Source of the DNA: Calycina herbarum
Taxonomy: Eukaryota; Ascomycota; Leotiomycetes; Helotiales; Pezizellaceae
Direction: 5' to 3'
Length of the DNA: 29,133 nt
Assembly: GCA_001414485.1 (NCBI GenBank)
Contig: LLEY01000321.1
Span: forward strand, 1-29,133
Below are positions 1 through 10,553 of this stretch, piece by piece; position 1 is the first letter of the stretch, and every line of letters starts with the position of its first letter. The translations under genes were made by a program, and so were the position numbers. Below the pieces are notes generated by a model. The model was not told the DNA's origin. It ran no database searches and was given only the letters and a program-made list of their open reading frames with translations.

Positions 1-480
1 CCCCCCGCAAGACCCATCATCACTCCCCATTTTATCTCAAAGAACACCACCCCACAGGAAAGATATATAAATCCACCTGCCTGCTACATATAGAGTGGAA
101 GAAGAAAAGAACCCATGGTATAAGAACCCCCATTTGCCCCGCTTCACTCCATAAAAAGTTTTTTTCTCCACCCATTTTTTCGAGGAGAAATCCCTCCCTC
201 GCGAGGCACCAAATGTGATAGATAAAATCGCGACGGCAAACCAAAAAAGAAACTCTTACATCCTATCCCAACCCGTAGCCCTGATTTCCCATTTGCCAAA
301 GATGATGTAAAAAATCCCCAAACCCCTTAACATGACAATGACCCCTTGTTGATGTTCCACCCAAGAAACTCCAACCCTCCAATTCCACATTAACTCCAAG
401 AAATACTGGAACTCCAACGCTGAACTACATAAATCCCCCAAAAAAAAAATTGATACCAACTCAAGAAAAATCAAAACACA
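1..480. other. non-coding, downstream of the hexose transporter
   Basis: This stretch lies 3' of the sugar transporter on the minus strand. It is rich in A and C runs, and the open frames crossing it have no domain-like composition. I see no gene here; it probably holds the transporter's 3' untranslated region and terminator. Confidence 0.5.
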
Positions 481-2276
481 TTAATAACTCAAATCCACAT
501 CCCCTAATTGCGCAATGATCTTATCCTCATCCGATATACTCGCCGTACTCGTCGCCGTACTAGCGCTCGTCCCCGTCCTCTGCCTCGCCAAATCCTGATC
601 CGTAAGTTGAATCCCACTCGCCGACGCACCCTCATCCCTCATCTCCTGGAAACTCCACGATGGCTGGAAATTCCGACTATGCCACGCCCTATCAACTCTC
701 TCGTACAACTCATCGATTTGTTCCAGACTGATTTTACTGGTCTCGTAGACCATAGCCCAAACGAATATCAACGCGAGGAAGCAGAAAAGGCCCATAGGAA
801 GAAGATTTTGGCTTGGAGGTTGGCCATGTTGTGGCCCGTGTTTACCAGGTATGGCGTTCCATAGGCGATGGCGAAGTTGAGAATCCAGTTTGATGCTATG
901 GATATCGACATGGACTTGGCGCGAACTTTCAAGGGGTAGATCTCCGAGGTGACGACCCAGACGACGGGACCCCAAGATGATGCGAAGAAAAATATATAAA
1001 AACAAACGAAGATGATAAGGATGATGTTGGCGCTGGTTTTGACTTCCTCAATAGATCCAACGGTTCCGACAACGAGCTGTGATATACACATGCCGCCGGC
1101 ACCAAACATCAAAAGTCGACGACGGCCTAGCGATTCGACGAGAATCATTCCGGGAATTGTCGAGGCAACGTTGACGATGTTGGTAATAAGAGCGATGACA
1201 AAGGGGGACGGAATGCCAATGGTGGTGAAAAATGTAGTACCGTAGTAGAAGACGAAGTTGCAGCCTGAGAGTTGTTGAAGCATTTGTAGGCCACAGCCGG
1301 TCAGTAATCGGCGACCTAGATGAGGTGAACCAAGGAAGACATCTCGATAACTCGCAGAACCAAGACTGAGTTCATATTCATGGTTTGCTTCAATTTCGGC
1401 CAATTCTTCGATCAACGCTGGATGAGTAATATCAAGGCGGCGAAGGCGACTTAGTGATAAAGCAGCATCGTTATGCAAACCTCGTTTGATGAGATAACGT
1501 GGGGTTTCGGGTAGCAGCATTAACCCGAGTAAAAGGATACCAGCCCACAGGAACTGGAGGGCCAGAGGTATTCGAAAGGCATCTGGTCCTTCAATTCCCT
1601 CAGTCAGGATGTTGACCATAGCGGCGAGGAGAAGGCCAATCGTAATCGCGAATTGGTAGGCGCAAACCAGGGTTCCTCGAATCCATTTTGGGGCCATTTC
1701 TGATTGATACAGAGGGACAAGCACTGATATAAAACCAACCCCGAGTCCAGCAAAGAAGCTAGCAAGATAAAGTCAGTATTGCCGCACATTTGCCCCAATT
1801 GCATGGGTAAAACGTACCGTCCGGCCACGAGAATGGGGAGAGCCATCGCGATTGTTTGAAGCAGTACACCTAATGCGAAAATAGCCACGGCTATGATTAG
1901 AGATATTCGTCTACCTAATCCATCACCTGAAGGTGCCGCCATTAATGCGCCAAAAAATGTACCAGCGCTGAGGATAGCCACGACTAGAGCCAATTGCGCT
2001 GCGGTAAACTGTCCCAAATCATCCTTGGGATCGATGTAACCCGTCGAGAATTGTTGGCGAAAGGCTTTCATGGCCAGGATTCCCGAGATTGTGCTATTGT
2101 CTCGTTAGTCCAAACGTCCACCACCTCTCCCCTTCCTCTCTAGTCCTGCCCTTCACTCACCCCGTATCATAACCAAAAAGAAGTCCTCCTGTTGCGACGA
2201 AACACCCGACCATAATCGCAGGCGCGGAAGAGCCTGCGACATTGTCGGGCTTGTGCCATGTCAAGCTTATTGGCAT
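481..2276 (-). CDS. hexose transporter-like MFS protein with a one-base frameshift
   Basis: This is a plasma-membrane sugar porter of the MFS sugar-transporter family, which moves hexoses with protons or by facilitated diffusion. Three exons fit: 2276-2161, 2093-1818 and 1758-481, with GT-AG introns of 67 and 59 bp. The start MPISLTWHKP runs into the family signature LLFGYDTG (residues 32-39) across the first splice. Other signatures are GLGRR (about 97-101), PETPRYL (214-220), a QQLSGCNFVFYY helix-7 motif, ESLGRRR, and a cytoplasmic tail beginning VYETSKISLEQIDELYE. The coding total is 1670 nt, one short of a multiple of three. The frame breaks near 789-793 (minus strand, after AKIFFLW), where one missing G in a G-run would rejoin it to FCFLALIFVWAMVYETSK and give about 556 residues. 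The cause is either a real null mutation or an assembly error. Confidence 0.85.
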
Positions 2277-2910
2277 GACGAAGATTTAGAGGGTGGATCC
2301 GAGTAGGCCGGTATATCGTGAGGCTGTCTTGGGATGGAATGATCGTAGGGTTCGTCAATGATGGTCTCCGGGTCGTGGAGCGGTCGTATAGGCATCCCTA
2401 TTGGCCGGGGAGCGTTCTCACAGCGTTGAACTCAGAGACTGAGAGCAACATTCCCCGACGACAATCCAACTCCTTCTACCAAAGATGCCGTATATTCAAA
2501 TCGAGTCGGGTGGGGGGAAGGTAGGGTGTCGAGAGAGAGGCTCTCGATCGGGAGGGTGTCGGTGGAGGAGTGAGGATATTGGTCGCAGGCGAGGGCGACG
2601 ATTAGATTCTGGCTAAGGAGTGTTGTTGGTATTGCCTCTGTCGATGGCGACGCTGTCGAAATCCAATCCACGGCAGAACGAACGGGGTGGTCAGAGGATT
2701 TCGAGGGTGGAGTAATCGACGCAGTCGAGGAGAAGGAGTGTGCAGCTGCTTTTTTGGTGTGGCCGGAGTCAGTAGTGGTGGTATCAGTGTCGGTCGGTGA
2801 TGGTGTGGGGAAGCAGAGTCTTTGGTTGGGGGGGAGGGTGTGGTGCGGTGCGGTGCGGTGGTCGAGGATGGCCAGCGGAGGGCAGGGCAGGGCAGTTGGA
2901 TGGGGCAGGA

Positions 2911-2933
2911 TGGGAATGGGAATGGGAATGGGG
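2911..2933. repeat. short (TGGGAA)n repeat
   Basis: Three full units of TGGGAA plus a partial unit sit directly after GGGCA repeats (2881-2895) and GTGCG repeats (about 2841-2860). It is a purine-rich low-complexity tract. Confidence 0.8.
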
Positions 2934-3114
2934 GCGTAAGGACGGGCCAATGAGAAATGGGGGAGAGAAGCGAGAAAGACGGGCTGGGGTTGGAGCGCTG
3001 CCACTGGACTTGCACCAAAAATACGGAAGATTACTGTGCTGGAGGCGCTGATGCTGGCTGAATTTTTAGTGGAAGGGTATCGCAGACGTTGAGGCTGCTC
3101 TTCTCTCTTCTCTG

Positions 3115-3163
3115 TTCTCTGCTCTCTGCTCTCTGCTCTCTGCTCTCTGCTCTCTGCTCTCTG
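3115..3163. repeat. 7-bp microsatellite (CTCTCTG)n
   Basis: There are seven consecutive heptamers, the first TTCTCTG and the next six exact CTCTCTG. The period of seven keeps all three frames open, which explains the artificial AESREQR-type reading frames on the minus strand. Confidence 0.95.
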
Positions 3164-5770
3164 TGTTGCCATCGTATCAAGCTGAATTCCAGTTTACACG
3201 ACGAAATTGGTGATGGTGGAAATGGGATGGTGGTTTCTTCGGCCCCTGCTTGGTCGCCGGACTCTTGCGACTCTTGGGCTCTCGCTGAGGGCATCTTGGT
3301 CAACTTCCTGCCACCAACACCTCTGCCGGCGGCACCCGTACAGACGGGCTGCACACTGGCTGAAGACCAACCTCCAACCTCCAACCCTTTTTGCCTTCAA
3401 TGCCTAGCCTAGGCATCTTGGGTGCATCAAAATCGATGTGTGAACGGCATCTCCAGCGAATGGGGGCGAAGCAACATCCTCCCAACCTGCCCGTGGCTGA
3501 AAATCTTCCCTTTCATAGGCACAACTCTCCCCTTCCACGCCACAAAATGCACCACCAACATGTGAGCCGGTCACGAAAAGGAGGGCTCATATGCTCAGAT
3601 GCTCAGATGCTCACATGCGCCCTCACGGCGCGGCTTGCGACAATGGGGAAGGAGAGGGAGCCGAATGCTCAGCAACCGCAATCTTTTCATGCGATAATTC
3701 TTCGTTGCTTACCTTAACCATCAGGGTTCTCTCCCCACCATGTCAAGACAACCACTTCCATACCGGACTTCGGAAGACGGAAGGCGTCGAGGGCTACCGA
3801 AGAAGCAAGCAAAGGATCGGGTGAAACAACCGAGAAGAGAGTCGGAAAACCGCTTGTCGAGGACGGGCTGTGTGTGTAACTTCTCCCCACCCTACGGACT
3901 CGAGAAGTCCGGGGAGTACAATAGATAGGTGCATTCTAGACAAGCACCATTGAACTTACTCGTGCTCCAAGTCGTACAAGAGCTAAAAAAATCCTCTTGG
4001 GACTAGCGTAATATGTAAGTCTGAGGCTTTCTCCGCTCAAAGCGGGCTCTTGCAGGATGACAAGCCACACCACGGCTCTCCAAAAAAGATCAAATTCAAA
4101 TCCGGATCTCTTCTCTGCCGTCTACCTGCGTCTCTTTTTCCCTCCTTTTCTGTACAAATTGTTAACTACCTTCCCAGGACAGTCAAAAGATATTGAACGC
4201 ACTCGTTCAAGGGATACCAACTGCTACGCTGGTTTCCCATGCTGTCATCGAGTCTTCTGCAGTCAAGATCACTGTCATCATGGCGTTGCAACAAAAGTAT
4301 CCAATTACCAAGAGGTCACTAAGCATACTGTCCCAGTCAGCTTTTCATTTACACATTTACACGTTTACACTCGTTTCAAAGCTCTGTACAACACCAAACC
4401 CCCGGCGGGAATTTGACACCAACGTGGCAGAGTCGTAATATCGATATTCTTTGGTAACACGGCATATATCCATGTCGAAGTATCAATTAGGAGTTTGGCA
4501 AGGCTTCAGCTCCCTTTCTTTTTCACATGGAGATTTTCCGATTCGATTTATGCTTTCTAGTTTTGGCGGACGCCACTTATTCAAGGCACAGTTTTCTTGT
4601 TGCTTTTTTGGTTACTTCGGAAGGCTGAGGCGACGAGTTGTCCCGTATTTCGTGTCGAATTCGAGGACGACGTTTTGCTCGAAAGGCATTTGGGGCGTCG
4701 CGTTCCTTCGACCTCGACTCAGTCTGCGTTTGCAGCAAACAACTTCTCTTTCAAGATAAAAACTTGTCCATCTGTCCATGTATCCCAGTTCACCGCTCAT
4801 CTTTATCTCTATCTCTGTCTTTATCTTCAACCAACAGCTACATACATACATCATGTATGCAGCTCATCGCCGGCATTGAAGCGCGCCGTCTTGCATCCCA
4901 CGCACTCCAGCGATCCAATCGTTTTTGCAGTATCCATTGATACGAGAATGCGGGAGGAGCCGTATGGAATTTCTTGATTTCCGGAATTGATTGGAAGGTT
5001 TGAATGGTTGGTTTCAACTTCCTAGTTGGGAGGGTTGAGACGAGGGACTGGGGGCGGTGGTTGAATGCACTGCGTGGGGTTCAAGTTTGCTCCTGGATTT
5101 GACGGGATTTATCGAGGGGGGCAAGGATATATTGTAGAAAGGATGTGAGTACGGACTCGAGTAAGTTCTAGATGCGAGATTGAGGAATAGGAGGATTTCA
5201 CTTCCTGCCTCATCTCTTGTGTAACTGCAAAACGAGCCGACTGGTTTTGTGAGTGAGGGATTTCCCTACAAACCGTGAATCAACATTATATGTTTTCTTT
5301 ACTTCGATATGAATGGGTTCTTGAGATAGCTTTGCATCATTCCTTGTCTTGATTGACGACTTACTGGAGATGCTTTCTTATTCGCTTGGAGTTTATTAGA
5401 TTCTCATAATCCCATTTCTTTGGGAAAAGCTCGTTTTTCATCTTTGAGAATCCTCGTTGCTAACGAATAATTTCGAGTTTCTCTTCTTTCTACAATTATT
5501 CAAGGCAGTTATTGAAGTTATACTGGATAGATCTTTGGAATATCAACGAGTAACTTCCACCGACTCACAATGTGGTTTTGATTCCTTCGTATTTGGGGGG
5601 GGGGAGTATACTAATTGCTTTCTTCCTTGGATTAGTTAAAGGAGAATAATATGTTATAAGCCGGTGTGATGTATCATGTATATACGATCTAATTAATAAA
5701 ATAACTTCGAGACTTTACTCTTTACTCGCTTTGTATTCATTCGTTCCTACTTTATAGAGTTGGTTATTCC

Positions 5771-6169
5771 CAGCGTATTAAATGAGTAGAGTGTAGAGTA
5801 GAGTAGAGTAGTGACTGCTACTCTACTCTACTCAAGGGATTTTATATACTACTCTACTCTACTCAACACTACTCGAGTCCTACTCAAGTAGTTCTCGAGT
5901 AGTACGGACCGATTCGGACCGACGCTCGGGAGAGTCGGGCCTAAAATCGGTATATATTTATAGTACCAGAACAGCTTAGTAAGTTATTAGAATTTTCTAA
6001 GGTTATATCTCTTTAGAAGAGAACAGAGAGAAGACGCGAGAATTCTTATCTAATTTTCACGGCTTTTTAATACTAAAATTATATCTTCTTAGCTTATATT
6101 TATATATTACTACTATTTATAGACTACTCGAGTAGTACTCGAGTAGTTGAGTAGTTTGTTAATACGCTG
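5771..6169. mobile_element. hAT-like non-autonomous element (MITE)
   Basis: This 399-bp AT-rich element has perfect 11-bp terminal inverted repeats, CAGCGTATTAA at 5771-5781 and its complement at 6159-6169. It is flanked by 8-bp repeats, GTTATTCC (5763-5770) and ATTATTCC (6170-6177), that match in seven of eight bases, as expected of an aged hAT target-site duplication. Inside each end are many GAGTAG/CTACTC and ACTCGAGT repeats, some of them palindromic, which resemble hAT subterminal transposase sites. There is no coding capacity. The superfamily call rests on the 8-bp duplication and the CAG start. Confidence 0.75.
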
Positions 6170-6609
6170 ATTATTCCAATTAACTGCGAAGATTTGAGAT
6201 TATTCTGATGTCATGTAGGAGGGTTTGAGGGTTTGAGGTGGTTGTTTTAGCTATTTTTGGATAATTAAGGATGGCTGTGCTAACTTTGTCGGAATAATTA
6301 TCCTGAGATCTTTTTTCTCGCACAATTCAAGCATCTTGAATAAGAGCAATTCGTTTTGCTGGGTCTTCTGAATTGCGATATCATGTTTTATGCTTTTCTC
6401 GGGTCTTGGTGTCTTGCGCTGTTTACTAGTTTGGTGGCTAACTAGATTGTGAGTCTGAGGTAACTAGAACATGACGTGAAAGCGATATGAAGGCATAGCT
6501 TGCCCACGGTTCATTTCACTACCTTTCTATTATTTCCACATTCTAAGTCATATCGTCCGATTCCATATCGGAAAATCGATATTTGAACTTCATCAATCTC
6601 TACGCTACA

Positions 6610-8024
6610 ATGCTCTCTCCATTCAAGCAATTAAAAGCCTGGTACCACGATTACTACCGACCACTGGCTCTCGAGTCCTCTCCCCTCGCCATCCTCACGC
6701 TAAACATCCTCCACGAAATCCTCTCGTACCTACCATCCTCTTCAGCAGTCTCGTTTTCTATCTCCTGCATGCAACTTAAACGACTCCTAGGGGAAGAATA
6801 CATAACCAAATTAGCCAACGATACAGTATTCGAAAGAGTATACTGTTTATATCTCCTCGAGCGAGATCTACCAGAACACGTCCTATGCAGTATCTGCAAG
6901 AAACTCCACTGGATGAAGAACGCTCCACACTTCAAGCTCACCCTTGGCCGCGAGATGCTCGCATGCATCTACCAAGAAAATACCATTCCAGGATACCACG
7001 ACCGCCTCGGAACAATCCTAGGTCGCAATTTCAGTAGCACGCTTATACGAATGGCGATGAAAAGATCCAAACAAGATCCAAATTGCAGAAGGATCTTAGA
7101 TGTCCTGGGATATGATTCCTCGCCCTCCTCGTCGGTGGATTACCTATGGCAAACGAGAGATACCGTCTCCTTCTCGCAACAAGGAAAATTGGTTATCCAT
7201 TCACAAACTGTGCATATTCCCAGTAAATCCAGAACTTCTTGTGTCTTTCGAGAGTCGTTGCATGGAAGCGGCTTTCCTGGGGATCTATGTCGGCATCTCT
7301 CCTTGAGGACTGGGAGGGAAGGGGCTTGGATTTAGGACCGTGAGGTATGGGGGAGAGGGAGGGATGAGCTTTGGGGTATGAAGTGGGATCTGGGTGTGAA
7401 AGAAAAGGATGGTACTGGATCGGGGATGTTGAGATGTGTGTGTTGTTTTACACAATTTAGGGTTGATTTTAAGTTTTATAAGGGGGTGGGGGTGGCGCTT
7501 TTTGTTAATCGTTGGAAGATGTTGGGTGAGGGACCTGGTAAGTCAAATATTCTAGGCCTTTCCCCCTCCCTCCCTCTGCTGGTTGGTTTGAGGAGGGATC
7601 TTCACTGTTAATCGAGAAGAGTTGGGAGAATCAACAAGAGTTCTTCATTCTTCCAAAGTTTCTCGGATAATGCCCTCAATTATCCCAGAACTATTTACAC
7701 TATTTACTAACTCTAAAACCAGGGAGTTCCGAATGGAATCGTCATGTCCTGCCTGTTCACCAGGCTAGGCAGTTAGATGACGTGGATGACGGCTTTACAC
7801 AATGCGATGTGGTTAAGAAGGACTTTCGATTCGATGAGTTGTTGGCTGAGGAAAATAGAAAGGTTATTCTGAAAGATGACTATCATCGCCCAAAGAGTTG
7901 GGCACAAATTCTGGAGAGGCGGGAGAAATTATTGAAGATGAATGGCGATTTGGAGGATGAGATGGATGCAGAGTTCTTGAATGACCCGAGTGAACTTCTT
8001 GAAAGAGAGCCTTGGAATGATTGA
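6610..8024 (+). pseudogene. F-box family protein, interrupted by an in-frame stop
   Basis: F-box proteins link substrates to SCF ubiquitin ligases through Skp1. The start is ATG 6610. A short F-box follows (LTLNILHEILSYLPSSS), and then the motif LLERDLPEHVLCSICKKLH, a Cys pair typical of a large fungal F-box-like family. The reading frame meets TAG at 7333-7335 (after GREGAWI) and then stays open in the same frame (DREVWGRGRDELWGMKW). This second part matches the paralogue at 23880-25121, which shows that the stop is a nonsense lesion. A 185-bp intron (7538-7722) with CTAAC and AG rejoins the last exon, which ends at TGA 8022-8024. The full frame would be about 410 codons. An unusual unspliced intron around the stop cannot be excluded. 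Confidence 0.7.
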
Positions 8025-8868
8025 GGATTTCAATTCTTCAAGTACGTCTGGATAGAAAGGCAGCACGATGAGAGGAATTTACTACTGCTTTTATGATCTG
8101 TCTTGAGCTTGCAACTGCTACCCAGCTTACATGCGTGTGATACGGGTGGAAAGTGGAATCTTAGGAATCTTTGGAAATCATTTGATTTACAACTTCTTCA
8201 CTATACTCAGTCATGGGTTGTATCTACCACCATCCTACGTATCCCTAACTAAGTGTTCCCAATTTGACAAGCAATACAGTTCACAACAAGAGCAAATTCT
8301 CGAATTGATCAAGTAAGTGTATGACAATTACTTGGAAGGGTAAGTAAAACTTGTCCCTGACAAAAGGTATCTTTCTCCAAACCTCTACAAAGGCAACCTA
8401 GGATATCAAACTGAATTCCAATTTATGGTGCTCTTTCCCATTTACCTTTGTCCTGTTTCATAATTTCCTAAATTTCTACTTTGTATCCTTCTAACCTTGC
8501 TTTAATTAGACTCATGCTGGAATTTTTTGCCATGAACTGAACACGTATGATAGATAGCCAGAAATGCCATTTTGACTCACATTATACTCTTGACAAAAAG
8601 AACCAGGATAGAAAAAATAATCAGCAATTACATAAAGTTGTATTTACCGATGTCTTGTCAAACATCACCTTTCTTTTGCCCACCTGATATCCCTCCATAC
8701 TTCTAGCTGAGACTAAAGTGGTATGCAGACCTGATTGAAAAAGTGCGGATTTTCTTTTTTAAAAAAGTTTAAATTTAACCAATTTATCTATAGTTTTGTT
8801 GTACAGTACATCGCACAAAAAAACGAGTTTGCCAACGGCCGTTGCATGTTTTTCTCAGTCAACTAGTA
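8025..8868. other. AT-rich intergenic stretch
   Basis: I see no gene here. The sequence is AT-rich with T and A tracts. The only open frame of note (8131-8316, +) has no recognisable features. Confidence 0.5.
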
Positions 8869-9081
8869 GTAAGAGAAGTGGGCATTGATCTCCAGCACCG
8901 GTCTATCTTATTGTTTGAAACAGTCCAAAACAATTATAACTATTGTTCAAGCAGGTTTAGAAGAATTAGAAAGTTAGTTTCTTGATTCTCCGAGATCCTC
9001 TGAAACAATATTTACAATTGTACGAGAATAGTCGAACAATAAGATAGACCGGTGCTGGGGAGCAATGCCCACTTCTCTTAC
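8869..9081. repeat. 213-bp imperfect foldback (inverted duplication)
   Basis: The two halves are inverted copies of each other. The outer 45 bp (8869-8916 against 9034-9081) are nearly identical and share AGAAGTGGGCATTG and CCAGCACCGGTCTATCTTAT. The match continues, more diverged, to the centre near 8975. It may be a foldback MITE or an inverted duplication of a gene fragment. No clear target-site duplication was found. Confidence 0.75.
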
Positions 9082-9440
9082 AAAGGATATTACACCAACA
9101 TTACCATTTCCATAGTTCAGTCCAATTGCTACAGAAAGTCCCAAGATGACCGGAAGTCCAAGTACTGAGCGAGACCTCGAACCAAAATCAAGCATGGCAC
9201 CACGACCATTTTGGCATACGGTAGGTTTGGAGAAAAGAAATCACAATCATGCCACTCCTCCAACTCCCCCAAAAATGATTCCAAACATCCAAACAAAAAC
9301 CACCAAACGTAAGAAGCTTGGCCACTATAATCCCATTCCATAAGCTGACTCCACCAATAACGTGTAGAAATCCCTCGGCTAAATTCCCTAAATCCGCGAC
9401 GTAAAGAGAAGGCACTTTCAAAAAAAGATGGCGAAGAATA
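8974..9440 (-). pseudogene. possible remnant of a membrane protein gene
   Basis: The minus strand here has long hydrophobic open stretches in two frames: one with VIGGVSLWNGIIVAKLLTFGG and one with VLGLPVILGLSVAIGLNYG. Neither frame alone makes a complete protein. The region is cut by the pogo element on one side and the foldback on the other. I do not recognise the family, and it may be chance hydrophobicity. Confidence 0.2.
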
Positions 9441-9444
9441 GATA

Positions 9445-9475
9445 ACGTGTTTCACAAGCGAGCTGGCCACTTTTC
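9445..9475 (+). repeat. left terminal inverted repeat of the pogo element
   Basis: These 31 bp are the exact reverse complement of 10521-10551, preceded by the TA target duplication. Confidence 0.95.
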
Positions 9476-9532
9476 AAACTTTACAACAATCATCAACTTC
9501 TAGTTATATTATCTCTACCAAACAACGCCTAA

Positions 9533-10447
9533 ATGTCTCCCAACGAAAACAAGATCAACTTAGCTATCTAAGCACTCGAAAACGACGCGTCAATTACCTA
9601 ACGAAGCGCTGCGAAGGCCTATGATGCCCCTCGATCCACTATTTCAAGCCGACGCGCCGGAATCCAACTAAGACGCGATTGCGAGCCTAATTCGAAGAAA
9701 CTTACGAAGCTAGAGGAGGAGGCGATAATTGGGCATATATTAGAGCAGGATTCGAGAGGGTTTTTTTCGCCTACAAAGGATATGGTGCGAGATATGGCCA
9801 ACAACTTGCTGAAGGAGCGCGACAGGCAGCCTGTAGGCAGGAACTGGCCGGACAACTTTATTCGGCGTACACCTGAGCTAAAAACTCGATGGAGTCGTTC
9901 TTATGATCATCAGCGAGCTTTAACTGAAGATCCGCGGATCATTAGCCCATGGTTTACACTTGTATAGTTATTTAAGGACAAACATGGTATTATAGACGAG
10001 GATATATACAATTTCGACGAGACCGGTTTTATAATAGGTGTTATATCATCTCAGCTTGTTATTACAAGTTTAGAGATACGCGGGAGACGTAAAAAAGTTT
10101 AGCCAGGCAATTACGAATGGGTTATAGTTATTTAAGGAGTTAATGCGACAGGTTGGGCAATGGTGTTAATACGGAAAGAAATCACAGATCTTCGCGAGGT
10201 AACTGAAGCCGCAACTAAGCGTAAGAGTTGTAAAAGGAAATATATTCAGAGTCAAGAGACATTAACAGTAGAGGAGGTAATTAGTTTAATTACTCCTATA
10301 GAAAATAGCGATTAGGAGGGTAGCGGAGAGATAAAAAAGAAGGTTCGAGCAGAGAGGCACTGTAGGCGTTGTAGCAAAATTGGACACAGTTCTCGTACTT
10401 GTTAAGTAGAAATAGTAGATACCAAAGATAGTGACGACTCTGAATAA
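9533..10447 (+). pseudogene. pogo/Fot1 transposase relic
   Basis: A single frame of 305 codons starts at ATG 9533 and ends at TAA 10445-10447, with no frameshift but seven internal stops. Readable parts are a helix-turn-helix start (RSAAKAYDAPRSTISSRRAG), a CENP-B/Tc5-type DNA-binding stretch (LEEEAIIGHILEQDSRGF...RNWPDNFIRR), and the DDE_1 signature IYNFDETGFIIGV with the first catalytic Asp. After NATGWA the frame jumps to the C-terminal tail (LTVEEVISLITP), which ends in a zinc knuckle CRRCSKIGHSSRTC. The remaining catalytic Asp residues are missing, so an internal deletion near 10160 removed most of the DDE fold. All seven stops are TAA or TAG where a C-to-T change in CAA or CAG (Gln) would explain them. 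Confidence 0.88.
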
Positions 10448-10520
10448 TCTTATAGTATCTTATATAATATAATAGCTTGTTCTGATGTTGAGTAATTTGT
10501 ATTTAAAAATAAGTTGTTCG

Positions 10521-10551
10521 GAAAAGTGGCCAGCTCGCTTGTGAAACACGT
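10521..10551 (-). repeat. right terminal inverted repeat of the pogo element
   Basis: These 31 bp are the exact reverse complement of 9445-9475, followed by the TA target duplication at 10552-10553. Confidence 0.95.
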
Positions 10552-10553
10552 TA

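Larger units (their letters stand above)
2277..5762. other. long intergenic stretch with simple repeats, no supported gene
   Basis: About 3.5 kb lies between the transporter start and a small transposon. It contains short tandem repeats (2911-2933, 3115-3163 and a 9-base repeat near 3594-3615), pyrimidine-rich tracts and a run of ten G at 5595-5604. Several open frames of 60-120 codons exist on both strands. They overlap each other and owe their openness to the repeats, and none shows a recognisable domain or a convincing splice pattern. The first few hundred bases are presumably the transporter's promoter. Confidence 0.45.
9445..10551. mobile_element. pogo/Fot1-like DNA transposon, internally deleted
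   Basis: This is an 1107-bp Tc1/mariner-superfamily element of the pogo/Fot1 branch. It has perfect 31-bp terminal inverted repeats (9445-9475 and 10521-10551, starting ACGTGTTTCACAAGCGAGCT) and a TA target duplication on both sides (9443-9444 and 10552-10553). It encloses a relic transposase on the plus strand. Identical terminal repeats point to a fairly recent insertion, while the coding part lacks its middle and carries nonsense codons. Confidence 0.93.

Noticed and set aside
508..1245. Plus-strand frames across the hexose transporter
   Set aside because: Arg/Pro-rich shadows of the well-supported minus-strand transporter.
2432..3384. Long minus-strand frames with AESREQR-type repeats
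   Set aside because: The frames come from the 7-bp microsatellite at 3115-3163, which is open in all frames. No domain, no splice support, and opposite-strand frames are equally open.
4057..4977. Cluster of overlapping plus-strand frames of 80-126 codons
   Set aside because: Mutually overlapping in different frames, no recognisable domain, no coherent exon structure.
5594..5605. Run of ten G as a possible regulatory or recombination signal
   Set aside because: An isolated homopolymer; no other G tracts nearby to form a quadruplex.
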